Numbered from the stretch's first letter, positions 1 through 11,407 are shown. The stretch: 64,000 nt of DNA from Engraulis encrasicolus (GCF_034702125.1 NC_085871.1:28201381-28265380); one strand, 5' to 3'. Numbers and translations: made by a program. The notes: generated by a model not told the origin, from the letters alone.

Positions 1-1302
1 TTGACCCTTTGATACAATGGGATATGTCAAAATCGCATTGGATCACAAACAATGGATGACTGGAGATGATAATGTTGATGGCTGGTGGAACCCGGTACTG
101 TTTCACACAGGGCACTGATGAATGTAAAATCACATCAGTGTCTCTGTGTGGCTACGAGTGACTAAAGGTTCTCTCTTGAGGGGTCCGCCACAGCAGGCAT
201 CCTTTATCATGGAGGGGTGTCGAATTCTGGCAGTCTTCTTATCTTATCAGTCTTTTCAGAGTTTAGGCATTTGCATACAGAATGATTGACTGAGAGACAC
301 AGCATATGGCTTGAAACAGCTGCATCAGAGGTTTTCATTGAAATAGTTAAAATACATTACACTTGTAATTTCATCCCAGCTACAGTCTTCTGGTCTGTTA
401 CAGAATATATTCACATATTTAGCATCACATTGGTGTTTACATTATTGTCAGAGAAGAAATGAACAGTAGTGTGTCCTATGAGTGTTATCTCACTTGTTGC
501 TAACTGAGGCCATTTTCTTAATGCTTCTTTGCCTCAGGCCTTTTTTTGCTCAGGGCAGGCTACAGGGCAGGGCTTCACATTTTCCCTAATTGTAGACTTT
601 GACTGTACTTTGCAGCCTTGCTACTTACATAATGGCACCAGCTCATTTGCAACCTCAAATAGATAACTTTTAGTTAGGACACATAATCAGGTAAATATTC
701 TTCCACACAATATTTGGTTGTAGGTAATAATACTAAAAGCAAGGCCTTTGCGGTTTCACACATAAACAGCTCTAGTCTTCAAACAGCTATCCGATGCACA
801 CAACTAACGAGCAAGCACAACATAAAGTCTACTGCTCTAGTAAGTCTATGCAAAGAAGGACAGCCTTTTAGACGAGCCTAAACGGTTCCAACCTGCAAAC
901 AGCCTGTCTATGGCTTTATAAGCACACACAACAGCTAAGACATATTATATAACCTTTCAACTTTCACATGTGCAGTATGAATATAACAGGCATTGTGAAT
1001 AATTTCTTGAAGGTGGCGAGGTAAACAGCCAAGGTGATAACTTTTAAAACGTGAAAATGCCCCGTGCGCAATTTACTAAAGCCACGCGGTGGGGACACAG
1101 TAATGCATTACATGGCTATGAGAAATCTATGCTCATTAGCAAGCAAACGTGTCTTCTTACCACACCGCTGCGTTGTGACTTTGTCTGCGTTTAATTGCGC
1201 TGATCCGTGGGCATCTCACTTCGAAATAAACTCTTAAGATGGCGTGAACACATCTGGTCAAAACCTGTGTGAATACTGTTCATACTGGGAGAAATACACA
1301 AA
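1..1302. other. unannotated stretch left of the Gag-like frame
   Basis: I recognise no gene, SINE or tandem repeat here. On the minus strand this lies downstream of the Gag-like frame, where a complete LTR element would carry protease and reverse transcriptase. No long open frame is present on either strand, so pol is deleted, decayed beyond recognition, or was never adjacent. Confidence 0.5.
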
Positions 1303-2052
1303 TCATCCATCATACGCATAGTGGAGCAACGGTCTGAAAATCATAGGCATGTCGTGAACGTTTGTGGATTTTCTCCTTCTTGGAGGTGGAGGGGGTCCTG
1401 CGCGATATCTTTCAGAGGTCGGCGAGTCACACGAGCTGCTTTGGTCATTATCAGTCTCGAGTGATGCGCGACGCTTGAGAAAGTATGGCGGAGGATGCCC
1501 GAGTCCAAGTTGCCAACATTTTTGCGCGTCATGTCCTGCTTTGTTGCAGGATTTACAACATTTGCTGTGATCGCTTACTTTTCGCCTATAGCGCTTCTTT
1601 TGGGGCCTTTGTTTGCTCGACCTTGCAAGGCATCGGAGAGCAGCCACACTGCGCTCTTTTAGAGAGGCGTCGCTAACCACAGCTTTTGTCTCGGCATCAC
1701 ATGGAGCGCGGGCAGATGTGCCAGCGGCATCGGTGCACTCACGATTCATTTTCCAATTTATGAATTCCATATTTTTCACAACAGTTGCAAGAAAATCATT
1801 CAGCCGTTCAATTTTCTGATTTTGTTCTTCAATCACTTTCTGCTGCTTCTCAAACAGTATATGCATAATGCCCTCAGAATATTTGCGTTGCTTTGCTTTT
1901 GTCTTACGCATGCCATAAAACAACCAGTAATGATATATATCCTCCTCATTAGATTCTACCGTAATGCGTTTGGTAGCCAGTTTATCTAATGTATCAGCCA
2001 AAGTGCATTTCACTGCGTTCAGAAGTTTACTTCTGCCCAAATGTTTGTCCAT
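1303..2052 (-). CDS. Gag-like CCHC zinc-knuckle protein of an LTR retroelement
   Basis: An open frame of 249 residues from an ATG at 2052-2050 (A at -3 and G at +4, a good Kozak context). The frame stays open upstream to about 2145 but offers only a TTG there. Residues ~75-115 (KQQKVIEEQNQKIERL) look like a coiled coil. A basic stretch (KKRYRRK) precedes a zinc knuckle, CKSCNKAGHDAQKC, fitting C-x2-C-x4-H-x4-C as in retroviral and LTR-retrotransposon nucleocapsids. A Pro run (PPPPP) followed by RRRK lies near the C terminus. The frame is 170 bp downstream of a primer-binding-site-like motif and an LTR-like promoter in the same orientation, the usual order for gag. At 249 aa it is shorter than most Gag proteins and no protease or pol follows. 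A domesticated Gag-derived gene cannot be excluded. The exact family is not recognised. Confidence 0.55.
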   Translation of the reverse strand: MDKHLGRSKLLNAVKCTLADTLDKLATKRITVESNEEDIYHYWLFYGMRKTKAKQRKYSEGIMHILFEKQQKVIEEQNQKIERLNDFLATVVKNMEFINWKMNRECTDAAGTSARAPCDAETKAVVSDASLKERSVAALRCLARSSKQRPQKKRYRRKVSDHSKCCKSCNKAGHDAQKCWQLGLGHPPPYFLKRRASLETDNDQSSSCDSPTSERYRAGPPPPPRRRKSTNVHDMPMIFRPLLHYAYDG

Positions 2053-2219
2053 TCTGCATGGGAAGGATAGCTGAAGCTTCTGAATTCGCTGGTGAGATTT
2101 TAACACTTTCTCAATGTACTTGAAATAAGTTAGATTACTCACCAACCCTCAGAATTGTTTGCACGTCCCGATGCAGAATTGTTTTTCGTTAATCTGACTC
2201 CAAATTTGTGCGCATCCAG

Positions 2220-2239
2220 GGATCACGTCGGGCGCACCA
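2220..2239 (-). other. candidate primer-binding site of the LTR element
   Basis: On the minus strand the sequence starts TGGTGCGCCCGACGTG, one base after a stretch ending in ACA. This is how a retroelement primer-binding site follows its LTR. As I recall it, the motif is close to, but not an exact complement of, the 3' end of tRNA-Trp; the primer tRNA needs checking against a tRNA set. Confidence 0.5.
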
Positions 2240-2240
2240 C

Positions 2241-3022
2241 TGTAAAAGTATAATAACTTTTCCCTCCACTTTATTCCTAACCAACGACGGAAAGGAGTGG
2301 GCATTTGAAACAGAAGCAGTGTTAACTTAACTTAAGACACAGGAAAGGCAAATGGCATGATACAGAAGAGGAGATGCAAATGAATGAATGTTATGACAAT
2401 TTAATTATCAACTGCAAGGTAACATTACATTTAACTCAAGGCTACTGCAGGTTACATAGGATACAGTGAAATCAAATACAGTTTACCCAAGATAGATAGA
2501 CAGAGAGAGAGAAAGAGAGAGGAAGAGAGGGAGAGAAAGACAGAGATTGGAGCCCCATTCAGAGGTTTGATGAGACTCCCAGAGGAATTTCTAAGGTGAG
2601 CTTATATACGGCAACCCCCCCACCCCAAAAGTGTCCTTTGTCTTTCTAGGGCCAGTGGCACCCCAGGTGTTTGAGCCACCACATAGCATGGGGGGAGATG
2701 ACCCCTTAAGTCAACTTTACTGAGATAACATCAAACAGTGACAGCAACAATATCAGTTCTGGGTCATCCAATAATCTCCATATTTACACCTGCTCTTGTA
2801 GCAACTGGTAGCTTATTCCACCAATGAGGGACAATGACAGAAAACCATTTGGACTGGGATCACCTTGTGTGAGCAGAGGGGAAGGCTAAACAGTTCGTAC
2901 CGGAGGAACGCAACACCCTGGAAGGAACGTATGGCTTTAGCATAGCCTTTAGGAAATGTTATGTCATGCCATACCATGTCACAACATGTCATAAGCACGT
3001 CACAACCAATACATGCATTCAA
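2241..3022 (-). mobile_element. LTR-like sequence (outer end uncertain)
   Basis: Read on the minus strand, this block holds a TATA box (TATATAAG, 2608-2601), an AATAAA polyadenylation signal (2275-2270) and a terminal ACA at 2241 next to the primer-binding-site-like motif: a U3-R-U5 order. A purine-rich tract lies at 2497-2546. The outer boundary is proposed at about 3022, where the minus strand begins TGTTGAATGC, giving TGT...ACA ends. No second LTR copy is present in the window, so the boundary and element length cannot be confirmed. Confidence 0.45.
2602..2608 (-). promoter_or_regulatory. TATA box of the LTR-like element
   Basis: Minus-strand TATATAA in an otherwise GC-balanced context, 550 bp upstream of the Gag-like start and 327 bp upstream of AATAAA. 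It could drive the retroelement transcript. Confidence 0.4.
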
Positions 3023-3278
3023 CAGAGTCCCCCGCTACTTACCATTTTTTGTTTTTTTGAATTACAAATGTATTCATGTATGATTTTAGCTAATATTATC
3101 TTTAGAAGTTTTAGAAGTTTTCACAATATATAGATTATTCAGAGCAAGTCAATTAGGCAGACAATAACTAACTGTCCCTATATGCCCTTGCACAGCTTGC
3201 CTGCTAGGCCTACTGCCAATGTTGAAATGAATGGATACAGGCTATACCTTTTAACCCAGTCGGATTCACTGTCTAAGC

Positions 3279-3594
3279 CAGTGGTTTTCAACCTTTTTTG
3301 AACAAACACCCCCTGGACCTCATCCTAAGCCTCCCAATGCCCCCTTGACTTCATCATAAGCCTGCCAACGCACCCCCTTACTATAAAAAATTAATAGTAT
3401 GCCTGACCCAGCTAAATTGAGCCTGTTAAGAGCTAACTCTACTCTACTGATTACTAACTCTACTAATTATTGAACAGGTTCATTCTGTTCAAACACAACT
3501 AAGTACCACCCCCTCTCACTGTATCCTTCTCAACTCCCCCCTAGGACTCCGCAGCACCCCCGGGGGGCTGTATCACCCCTGTTGAGAAACACTA
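3279..3594. mobile_element. hAT-type MITE with perfect 8-bp target duplication
   Basis: The left end CAGTGGTTTTCAAC and right end GTTGAGAAACACTA are imperfect terminal inverted repeats of the hAT/Charlie type. The 8-bp GTCTAAGC is repeated exactly on both sides (3271-3278, 3595-3602). A related copy lies at 58280-58521. There is no coding capacity. Confidence 0.85.
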
Positions 3595-3602
3595 GTCTAA
3601 GC

Positions 3603-3967
3603 AGTAGACAAATGTTGAATTTGTGGCACTGGGGTGGCTCTTCCCATTGAACTCACCGACCTTCTCCCTCAGCCCAGCGTTACATAAAAAATAAACCATT
3701 ACATGTCAATCTGCCATTTTATTTCCTGATTTTCATTGTAAAATTCTGTTCATTTATCTGCATCTGAGTGACCTGTCATGTAAGGACAAACCCTCCCCCC
3801 CCCCTAACCAGTATGTTAGAAGTTTCACATAACATTTGTTTTACGTAAACTACTAGGGCCTCATTAATTCAATTCCCTGATGGAAATATCACATTTCTTC
3901 TTGTTCTATGAGCCCCTGTGACAACAAAACTCTGACTGACTGACTGAAAAGCTCTGCATCTGGAAAT
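3603..3967. other. unannotated stretch between two MITEs
   Basis: Ordinary AT-rich sequence; no repeat or gene recognised. Confidence 0.4.
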
Positions 3968-4315
3968 TAGGGCCGCTGACAACTTTCACTAGGCCCAGGA
4001 CAAAGTCATGTGAAAGCCCCCCACAACCACACTCACTACACATACTGTAATGAGGACCCAAATCCGAGGCCTGGGCCTCTGGGCCTGGAATAACTGGCCT
4101 CTTTGTCCCTTCCCTGCTGGAAATGCATTTTCCCTGTCAGGGTCGCCAGGCATAAACAGAGTAAGCAGTGTGCTTAGTGCCTCAACCACTTTCCCCCCAG
4201 CATTTGGGAATTCGAGAATGACTAAAAAAACGTATTATTGTTATTTTTATTTCATTATGAAGGGGCCTCCTGACCAGTTATGCTTAGGGCCTCCAAAACC
4301 TTAGTAGCGACCCTG
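3968..4315. mobile_element. hAT-like MITE, CAGGGCCGCTGACAG family
   Basis: The left end agggccgctgaca and right end tagtagcgaccctg form imperfect inverted ends. The internal phrase ggcccaggacaaagtcat recurs at 7718, 16865 and 33098 (and in part at 20564), so this is a dispersed family. No target duplication is visible. Confidence 0.6.
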
Positions 4316-5156
4316 ATCCCTGTTCCTCCTCAGCCATGCTTCCTTGAACAAAAGTGAGTCTATGCTGCTATCGGTGGATAAGTGGAGACGTGGAGACGTG
4401 GGCCCCATCTGAAGCACAACAAGCCAGTCTAGCTCTGCCAGCCAGAAGGGAAATGTTAACCTTCAGAAAAACTTGCAAGAAGAAGTAGGTCAAGCTCAAG
4501 CACATATCTCCACTGCTGTAGCATAGCCTACGTGTGTACATGAATCACTCCTCACACAGTTCTCGAGAGACAATTCTTTAACACTATGTCAGGTGTCAAG
4601 TGCAACTTGTCTAGACTGACAAATGTATTTGTTATGTAGTTGTCAAATGCACACCTCACCTCAATCTCAATCTAGTCACGTTGCCTAGTGACACATGTAT
4701 TTAAATAACCCCCTTCATATCATTCACTGTCTGCATGGCGGCCTATTCTGGGCTAAATGCAGGCACTGTGTTACGAACCTTACAGGTATAGTTTGGACGT
4801 TTGAGTCTTTGCATGCTAATGTCACATCGTGCTTTAGAAGCCAGCTCAATATAATTGTAATAAGCAAAGGTTACACTTTACTTGATGTGTCGCTGCATAA
4901 CACATTCATAGCAGCTGTTATACAGTACACTTTGTATGAAGGACTGTTTCGTAAGACATTCATATGGCATGGAAGACAAAAGGACAGCAACTAGTCAAAA
5001 TCAGTAATCATTTGTTCAGAACAAAACCCGCAATTCTGATTTGTTGTCCTTCAGTCTGCTGGGTTCATGAAAGGTTTGGTATGAAATAAACATCATTGCT
5101 TCGTTCCGACTTTATAACAGCTGCTATGAATGTGTTATGCAGGAACATGTCAACTA
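4316..5156. other. unannotated stretch
   Basis: No credible gene or repeat recognised. Short open frames here lack any recognisable motif. Confidence 0.4.
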
Positions 5157-5486
5157 GAAAGTGAAAGCCCATTGGGAAACTCCAACTCCCATTGTCATTG
5201 TGACACAGCACTCCACAGCACACAAGTGAACACTGCACACTGCACACTGCACACAACGAAATTGCATTTTATGCCTCACCCGTGCAAGGGGGCAGCCCTC
5301 AGTGGCGCCCCATGGGGAGCAGTGCGGTGGGACGGTACCATGCTCAGGGTACCTCAGTCATATAGAGGAGGATGAGGGAGAGCACTGGTTGATTACTCCC
5401 CCCACCAACCTGGCGGGTCGGGAGTCGAACCGGCAACCTCTGGGATGCAAGTCTGACGCCCTAACCGCTCACCCATGACCGCCCAA
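5157..5486 (-). mobile_element. tRNA-derived SINE, family A
   Basis: On the minus strand a tRNA-like head is visible: A box TGGGTGAGCGGTTAG (5475-5461) and B box GGTTCGACTCC (5431-5421), followed by a tRNA-unrelated body and a tail including cattgtgacacagcactc. Similar copies lie at 6027-6354 (minus), 14171-14456 (plus) and a fragment at 33174-33218. The flanks aactagaaagtg / aactaaagtg may be a target duplication. Confidence 0.8.
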
Positions 5487-5959
5487 CTAAAGTGCTACCT
5501 AAGTAAACCATGTAATAGACATTGCTCTTATATGGGTTAGATCCATTGTTGGGTAACACTATTTTATGGCTCCTTCTTTTAGTGCGTCTACATGTGACAG
5601 CATGCAGTATGTAGGCCTACTTACACACTAAACATACGTAATGGCACAGTGTAAGCATGTAATTGCGTATAAGTATATAATTCATGTCACTCAAGGGCAG
5701 CAGAAATACAAAAGTGCAAAAAACATGTGATAAGTTTGACTATTCAAATCCGGGGAAGGCACAGTTGAAAAGATGCAAAAATTGGATTGTAACATATCTC
5801 TTGCTGTAGAACGTGGTGAGGTGAACCACCACATCTTAAACTTAAACTTAAACTGTTTTGGAATTATTATTCCTATTTTATTGACACTTTTCACGTGACA
5901 CCGCGTGGCCGTGAGCGCCACCATTTTACAGTAACATGGTGGAAAACTTTCAGCGAGCA
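5487..5959. other. unannotated stretch
   Basis: AT-rich with a short repeated cttaaacttaaact motif at 5836-5852; no gene recognised. Confidence 0.4.
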
Positions 5960-6442
5960 CAGGTGCCTAATGTGTCACCAGGCTAGGCAGGAAGCTGCTT
6001 GGGGCCCCCTAGATGGTGAATAACTGAAAGTGAAGTGAAAGCCCATTGGGAAACTCCAACTCCCATTGTCATTGTCATTGTGACACAGCACTCCACAACA
6101 CACACAAGTGAACACTGCACACTACGAAATTGCATTTATGCCTCACCCGTGCAAGGGGGCAGCCCTCAACGGCGCCCCTAGAGAGCAGTGCGGCGGGACG
6201 GTACTACCATGCTCAGGGTACCTCAGTCATGGAGGAGGATGGGGGAGAGCACTGGTTGATTACTCCCCCCACCAACCTGGCGGGTCGGAAGTCGAACCGG
6301 CAACCTTTGGGCTACAAGTCTGACGCCCCTAACCGCTTACCCAACTGACCGTCCTAACTGCTCACACTACTACAATTGGCGATTTTGGTTCAAATCTTCA
6401 TTCCTTTGCTAGCGGCCCCAGATGACCCTAGATTCGCCTCTG
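5960..6442. mobile_element. CAGAGGC-ended MITE interrupted by a SINE
   Basis: The flanks of the SINE at 6027-6354 together match, in reverse orientation, the uninterrupted MITE at 8058-8208 (shared phrases include gcagctgcttgggg, gatggtgaataactg and gattcgcctctg). The 8.1-kb copy therefore represents the empty site and this one the filled site. Confidence 0.7.
6027..6354 (-). mobile_element. tRNA-derived SINE, family A, inserted in a MITE
   Basis: Same organisation as the copy at 5157-5486, with B box ggaagtcgaaccgg on the plus strand and A box ctaaccgcttaccca. TAACTG directly flanks it (6021-6026 and 6355-6360), matching the single copy of that phrase in the uninterrupted MITE at 8.1 kb. 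Confidence 0.8.
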
Positions 6443-6710
6443 CATACAGGTGCTGGAAGTCTGGTTTAATTAAATGGCGTGGAGTACTGCTATACATGTG
6501 CCGAGAGATGCTTGTGTTTCACGCTGTCAATTTCACTTGGTTGAGTTGTGAGTTGTTCCATGCATTCTTTTGTGTTCTGCCCCCAAAGCCCTGCTGCAGT
6601 ATGCTTGCATTGAATGCCGATGAGTGACTGATGGTGAGAAGGCTCTAAAAGGAGGGTAGGGAAACAGAAAGAGAGAGCCATTACATGGCTTTTTACCGGC
6701 TTTTGTGTTG
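6443..6710. other. unannotated stretch
   Basis: Nothing recognised. Confidence 0.35.
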
Positions 6711-7030
6711 CTGGGTGGGGAACCTTTTTCATTTGAGGGGCCACTTCAAATTCATCCAAGGGCTGTAAAAGTCCTCGAGGGCTGTGCTATGAGAACAAAC
6801 AAGGATTTCCCCCTGCACTTTAGGCCTATATTGGAGGCAGCCAGCTTTAAAACAGACCCCACCTTCTCTAGGTCCCCTGAATATGACTTAATTGTCCAGC
6901 AAATTAAATTTCTATGATTCTTTTACAAAATATGTCATAATTCCTGTGAAGTTGCATAACATTAAAACTACATCGGAGGCCGGATGAAACAACTTCAAGG
7001 GCCTCGAGAGACATAGGTTCCCCACCCCTG
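6711..7030. mobile_element. hAT-type MITE with GGGGTGGGGAACC ends
   Basis: The left end tgggtggggaacct and right end ggttccccacccctg are inverted repeats. The interior carries mirrored phrases such as aagtcctcgagggc and aagggcctcgagag. A non-coding element of a type widespread in vertebrates. Confidence 0.7.
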
Positions 7031-7717
7031 GTGTAGCAGAAAGATCAGTTACATTGACAGTTACAATTCGGCTAGGTATTGTCTCTACATTCATTTGGCG
7101 TAGATGCTTTTTTTTCAAGAAAGAATGTGCACCTTCTATACAGTGTTCAGTACAGTGCTACACTATGTGTATATGCAAGGTGCAGCCTCTTTCTTGAAAT
7201 GAATAAGTTGAGGATTTGGGCCAGCACCCTCACAACCTACTTCATGCTTACATTATGTAAGAGTGAAGCCTGCTCCAAGCTGACTTTGGTGCAGGTAAAA
7301 ACAATGTACTGTATATAGCCTAGGGTTTGGGTTTGGGTTAGAGTTTGTGCAGTGTTACATAATGATACAAGATACACTAAGACATACACTAAAAAAGAAA
7401 CCATGGACACAGGATCAGAGGGGTTCAAATGAGCAAGGGAGGTAGTCGAGTGCCCCTATAATACCACTTAAAACCACTTAAAACCTCGCCTATCTATGAA
7501 TTTACTATTATCTCTACTTCATCAATCTTGCAAGGCCCTGCTGTCTCTTACTTGAGATTACACCTCAGAAATATAATTTTAAAAAGACTTTGGGGGGCTA
7601 CAGTCAGCGAGTGGGCAACTTTCTGTCTTGCACTCTTGAACTTCTTAGTATTCCTGTGTAGTGGCGCCCATCCAAGTGTGGCAAGGCCAAGTGTTCACTC
7701 ATTTGGAGTGTCAACAC
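7031..7717. other. unannotated stretch
   Basis: No gene recognised. A short gggtttgggtttgggtta motif at 7323-7340 is too brief to call a repeat array. Confidence 0.35.
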
Positions 7718-7875
7718 CAGGGCCACTGACAGATTTTCCTAGGCCCAGGACAAAGTCATCTGTTCGGCCCCCTTACCCAATGCATACGATGTAATGATGA
7801 CCCAATTCTGGGCCCCCTGTTTCCCTGGGCCCGGGACAACCTCCCCCTGTGCCCCCCCCTCCTTGTCGGCGGGCT
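7718..7875. mobile_element. hAT-like MITE fragment, CAGGGCC family
   Basis: Carries cagggccactgacag and cctaggcccaggacaaa, as at 3968, 16865 and 33098. The right end is diffuse in a C-rich stretch. Confidence 0.55.
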
Positions 7876-7908
7876 TGGTAATCACTATCACATATCTGCT
7901 ATGTAGGA

Positions 7909-8208
7909 ACTGTTAACTAGGAATGAACACTTGAACCAAAAATCACCACAATTGTAGTTGTGTGAGCAGTTATTCACCATCTAGGTAGGGGGCTTAGGGG
8001 CCCCAAGCAGCTGCCTGTATGAAGGATTGTAAAGGAGGGTAAACGCAAGTGCCTGGGCAGAGGCGAATCTAGCGTCAGCTGGATAAGCAAAAATTCAAAG
8101 GAATGAACATTTGAACCAAAAATCGCCACAATTGCAGTTGTGTGTGAGCAGTTATTCACCATCTGGGGGCCCAAGCAGCTGCCTGCCTAGTGACAAGATA
8201 TGCCTCTG
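7909..8208. mobile_element. CAGAGGC MITE plus a partial tandem copy
   Basis: 8058-8208 runs from CAGAGGCGAATCTAG to atatgcctctg as an apparently complete short MITE. 7909-8030 repeats its central 100 bp (gaaccaaaaatcaccac, gcagttattcaccatct, ccccaagcagctgcctg) in the same orientation, so the region is a partial tandem duplication. Confidence 0.6.
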
Positions 8209-8650
8209 TACCTGTACCTACCAGCTGTGGATTCAGATCAAAGAGTTGAATCTCACCCTTCCACTTCTAACCTCACTCTGCCCTACTCCAGGGACTGTAA
8301 CCAATACCCTGTAATTAGAAAATAACTGTAAGTAGCTTTGGATGAAAGCGTCAGCTGTGTAGTGTAATGTAATGTATGCTATTGAAGGTAAGTGGAGTTT
8401 AGCGACCTGAGAAAATTCAGAAATTCAGACACCTGACGAAGACCTTACAGGTCAAAACGTTTCGTAACTTTTCACTTATAAAATCACGTCTTCGATTTCT
8501 TCCTTTTTCATTAAGATTCAGAAATCCTCATCTTTTTAGAGTTCGCCCATCTATCATGTGTGTATGTCATCATACTGTTTTTAGTATAGTTTGTACACTG
8601 CATTCACATTTGATCGTTCCAAAATTTACATTTACAATGTGTTCAATATG
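8209..8650. other. unannotated stretch with a repeat fragment
   Basis: 8430-8500 contains ctgacgaagaccttacagg and aaaacgtttcgtaac, a motif type found in dispersed fish repeats. Similar wording occurs near 27.8 kb (acatttcggcctgttggcc). No gene recognised. Confidence 0.35.
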
Positions 8651-8739
8651 GACCATTACCGGTTAGCATACAGTACAAACATAGTCTGAAAAAATGGCTG
8701 TAGTCCACTGCACTAACTTCAGTGTGATCAAAGGATGCA

Positions 8740-8840
8740 GGGTTGAATTTAACTCCTAAGAGTGTATGACCAATGAGAAGAAGTGTGTTAAATTTGTCTC
8801 TCTGGGTGTTAAAATAACACTGCTCTATTACACTGCAGGT
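8740..8840. repeat. dispersed GTGTTAA-type repeat
   Basis: Short phrases with gtgttaaa, gtgttaaaataacactg and cactgcagg resemble blocks at 32190, 34735, 36310, 54655 and 63650. Probably one short dispersed family with AACACT/AGTGTT ends. Confidence 0.4.
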
Positions 8841-9089
8841 AGTAGTGGCTCGAGGAGCCTGTTTGGCAACAGGAAGGTTGCAAGTTCAAACCCCACTCTG
8901 CACGTACCCCATTGGTGTGTCCTTGAAGAACTTTATAAGATACTTGAGATACTTAACCCAAATATTGTACCTGGTTCCTGGTTCACCTGTTCCTAGGTGA
9001 AGGTGAGGCATACATATAAAATGCTTTGAGGTCCATGAAGCCCAAGCCTTCACGTTCGAGCCCATCCCCCCCACCACCCCCACCCCACC

Positions 9090-9117
9090 CCACACACACA
9101 CACACACACACACACAC
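9090..9117. repeat. short (CA)n microsatellite after C-rich tract
   Basis: A pure CA run following a ccaccccaccc stretch. Confidence 0.9.
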
Positions 9118-9502
9118 TTCATTATGGGTTTAGAGTAGATTCTTTATTACAGTTCTCCTATTGTGTTAGTAAAATCGCATTTTAAGCTACTGTATTTTCA
9201 AATTTTCTTGGGGGATAAACCCCAGAACCCCAACAACGAAGGCTCTCTAAAAATTTTGCGAAACCTCCAAACGAACCTTGTGAGAGGGGGCCTTTCTTGT
9301 TGTCTGGCAAAGGGGCCCATGACGTCATAATCCGTCACTGTCCACTGATAATTATTTTACTATTGCACCACTACACTGTAGGTGGATTCTCTCTGTGATT
9401 CTCTCTTTTCCATCCCCTCAAATCTCCTTGGCGCTTTAACAAGCTTAGCAAGAGTAGTACAGCTGTGCTTGAGTGAGTGCGTGCGTGTGTCTGTCTGTAC
9501 GA

Positions 9503-9644
<142 letters not shown>

Positions 9645-9816
9645 ATTCGTGTCTGTGCATGTATGTGTGAATGGTGCGAGATTGCATCAGCAAAGAAGAG
9701 CACTGGGCATAGCAGAGAACCAGAACCCTTTGCGAGGAGTAAAGCTCTACTTGACAAGGTGTCAGCTTTACAAAGACGGAGGGAGACAGAGACACCGCAG
9801 CCATGTTCCTGACGGT

Positions 9817-10323
9817 CAAGGGTGGATCTAGCCATTTTCGGGCCTTAGGCGAAATATAAACATGGGGCCCTCAAAAATCATTATATGAAGAGTTCAGATG
9901 CAAAACCCCCTCACTCCATTTCTGAAGACCTGCACTTCTATATTTTTAGAGAACGCGGTTTTTGGTTTGATTTACATTCATGTACTTGATAATACATACA
10001 AATAGTTATATTACATGAATAAAAAAAATTCAATTTTGACAGCTTTGTAATAAATAAAAATGAATTAAGATTAATTCCTGAAAAGGCACTTAGGGGGTTT
10101 TGCATCTGAACTCTTCATATAGACATAAACAATTCTGTGTTATGGTGCTATTTTAGTGTTTTGTCTCATGTATGTCTTCGATTACTTTATGTGAAGATCC
10201 AGCCTATATTTTGTGTTTACCGTGACTGGTGTGACAGTTGGGGCCGGGGGCCACTACGGAGGACAGATTTAGTTGGTGCCCTAGGAAATTGCCTAGGTTT
10301 GCCTAATAGAAAGTCTGCCTCTG
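9817..10323. mobile_element. hAT-type MITE hosting a second MITE
   Basis: Flanked exactly by the 8-bp CTGACGGT (9809-9816, 10324-10331). The ends are CAAGGGTGGATCTAG and ctgcctctg. It is interrupted by the element at 9884-10119. Confidence 0.8.
9884..10119. mobile_element. Tc1/mariner-like MITE with 28-bp perfect TIRs
   Basis: The terminal inverted repeats begin TATGAAGAGTTCAGATGC, match over 28 bp, and are flanked by TA on each side, the target duplication of Tc1/mariner elements. Inserted inside the hAT MITE at 9817-10323, so it is the younger of the two. Confidence 0.85.
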
Positions 10324-10331
10324 CTGACGGT

Positions 10332-11103
10332 CACGCTCACTCCGAAGCTTCCTACCTCCCCTGACCCCCATCCGTCATCTTCTCCATCACTCTCCTATTT
10401 CTGGAGACAGCTATGACCCACAGTGTCCCAGTCACCAGGCTTCTCCAGGACCAGAGCGAGAGTCACAGGGTTTCAAGACACGATGGCTCAAACACACATC
10501 TGACCGACCGAGGAGGGAAATGAAAATAAACTATGTAATGAAAAGCCCCCATTTAAGGATTTTTTTTTTTAAACGATAGAGGGCTTGAATCCACAAGGCC
10601 TTCCCCAGGCCAATATAACGTAAAGCACTGCATAAATAAGATGATTTGCATATATATTGCAAAAATAAAGACAATTGTAGGCCACACTTCACTGAGATGC
10701 CTTGTCTGAGGTACTTTAAACCATGGAGGTAGTATAAGAACTGGAGAGAGAACTGGAGCCCCCAGTCATTTCAATGGGAAATGCTAGGCTAGTGAATTCA
10801 GCCAAAATTGAACGAATTGGAGTTTCATGGAGCTCATTTCCGGAACCAGTTTACTCAGCCAATTATATGCCACGTTACTGACTGCCGTGAGGTTGACCAG
10901 AAAGCTATATGGAAGACGGGCATTGGATGCATGGAGGTATTATAAGGTGCCCAACCACAGACCTACAGTATATAGGTCTGTGTGCCCAACAGTAAACTCG
11001 CGCACCCACAAATTATCAATGAGCGAAGTAATGCCGGAAATGAGCGAATTTGTGAAAATGGCGACGAGGAAGTGCCTTGCTAATCTTCGTTTTTGCTTTA
11101 TAG
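10332..11103. other. unannotated stretch with short repeats
   Basis: catggaggtagtataag (10722) and catggaggtattataag (10930) are similar direct repeats. A small hairpin, acagaccta / taggtctgt, lies at 10959-10982. No gene recognised. Confidence 0.35.
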
Positions 11104-11407
11104 TCTGAGTGAATTAGGGTTGAAGGTGGAAGTAAATAAAGCGAAAGCATATTTAGTATCATTTCATTCATAGTTTCTGTAGATCAAGAATATTTGGTGC
11201 CTACAGCGCAGATTGGTACAGAAAAATGATTACAGGGCTTTAAATGGAGCATAGTAGGCCTACATTCATTGTTTGGACCAAAAACACACATTACCACATA
11301 TTGATATTGGTTGATATCTCCTCAGACAATTGGAATATTGTTATGATACCTGATGTGTTTACTCATTATAATTTGTCAAATATGTTGCAAGACAATCTAG
11401 CCCTTAA

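Noticed and set aside
5421..5475. tRNA gene suggested by A and B boxes
   Set aside because: No full cloverleaf; the boxes belong to a SINE head present in several copies. The same applies at 14011, 27492 and 59775.
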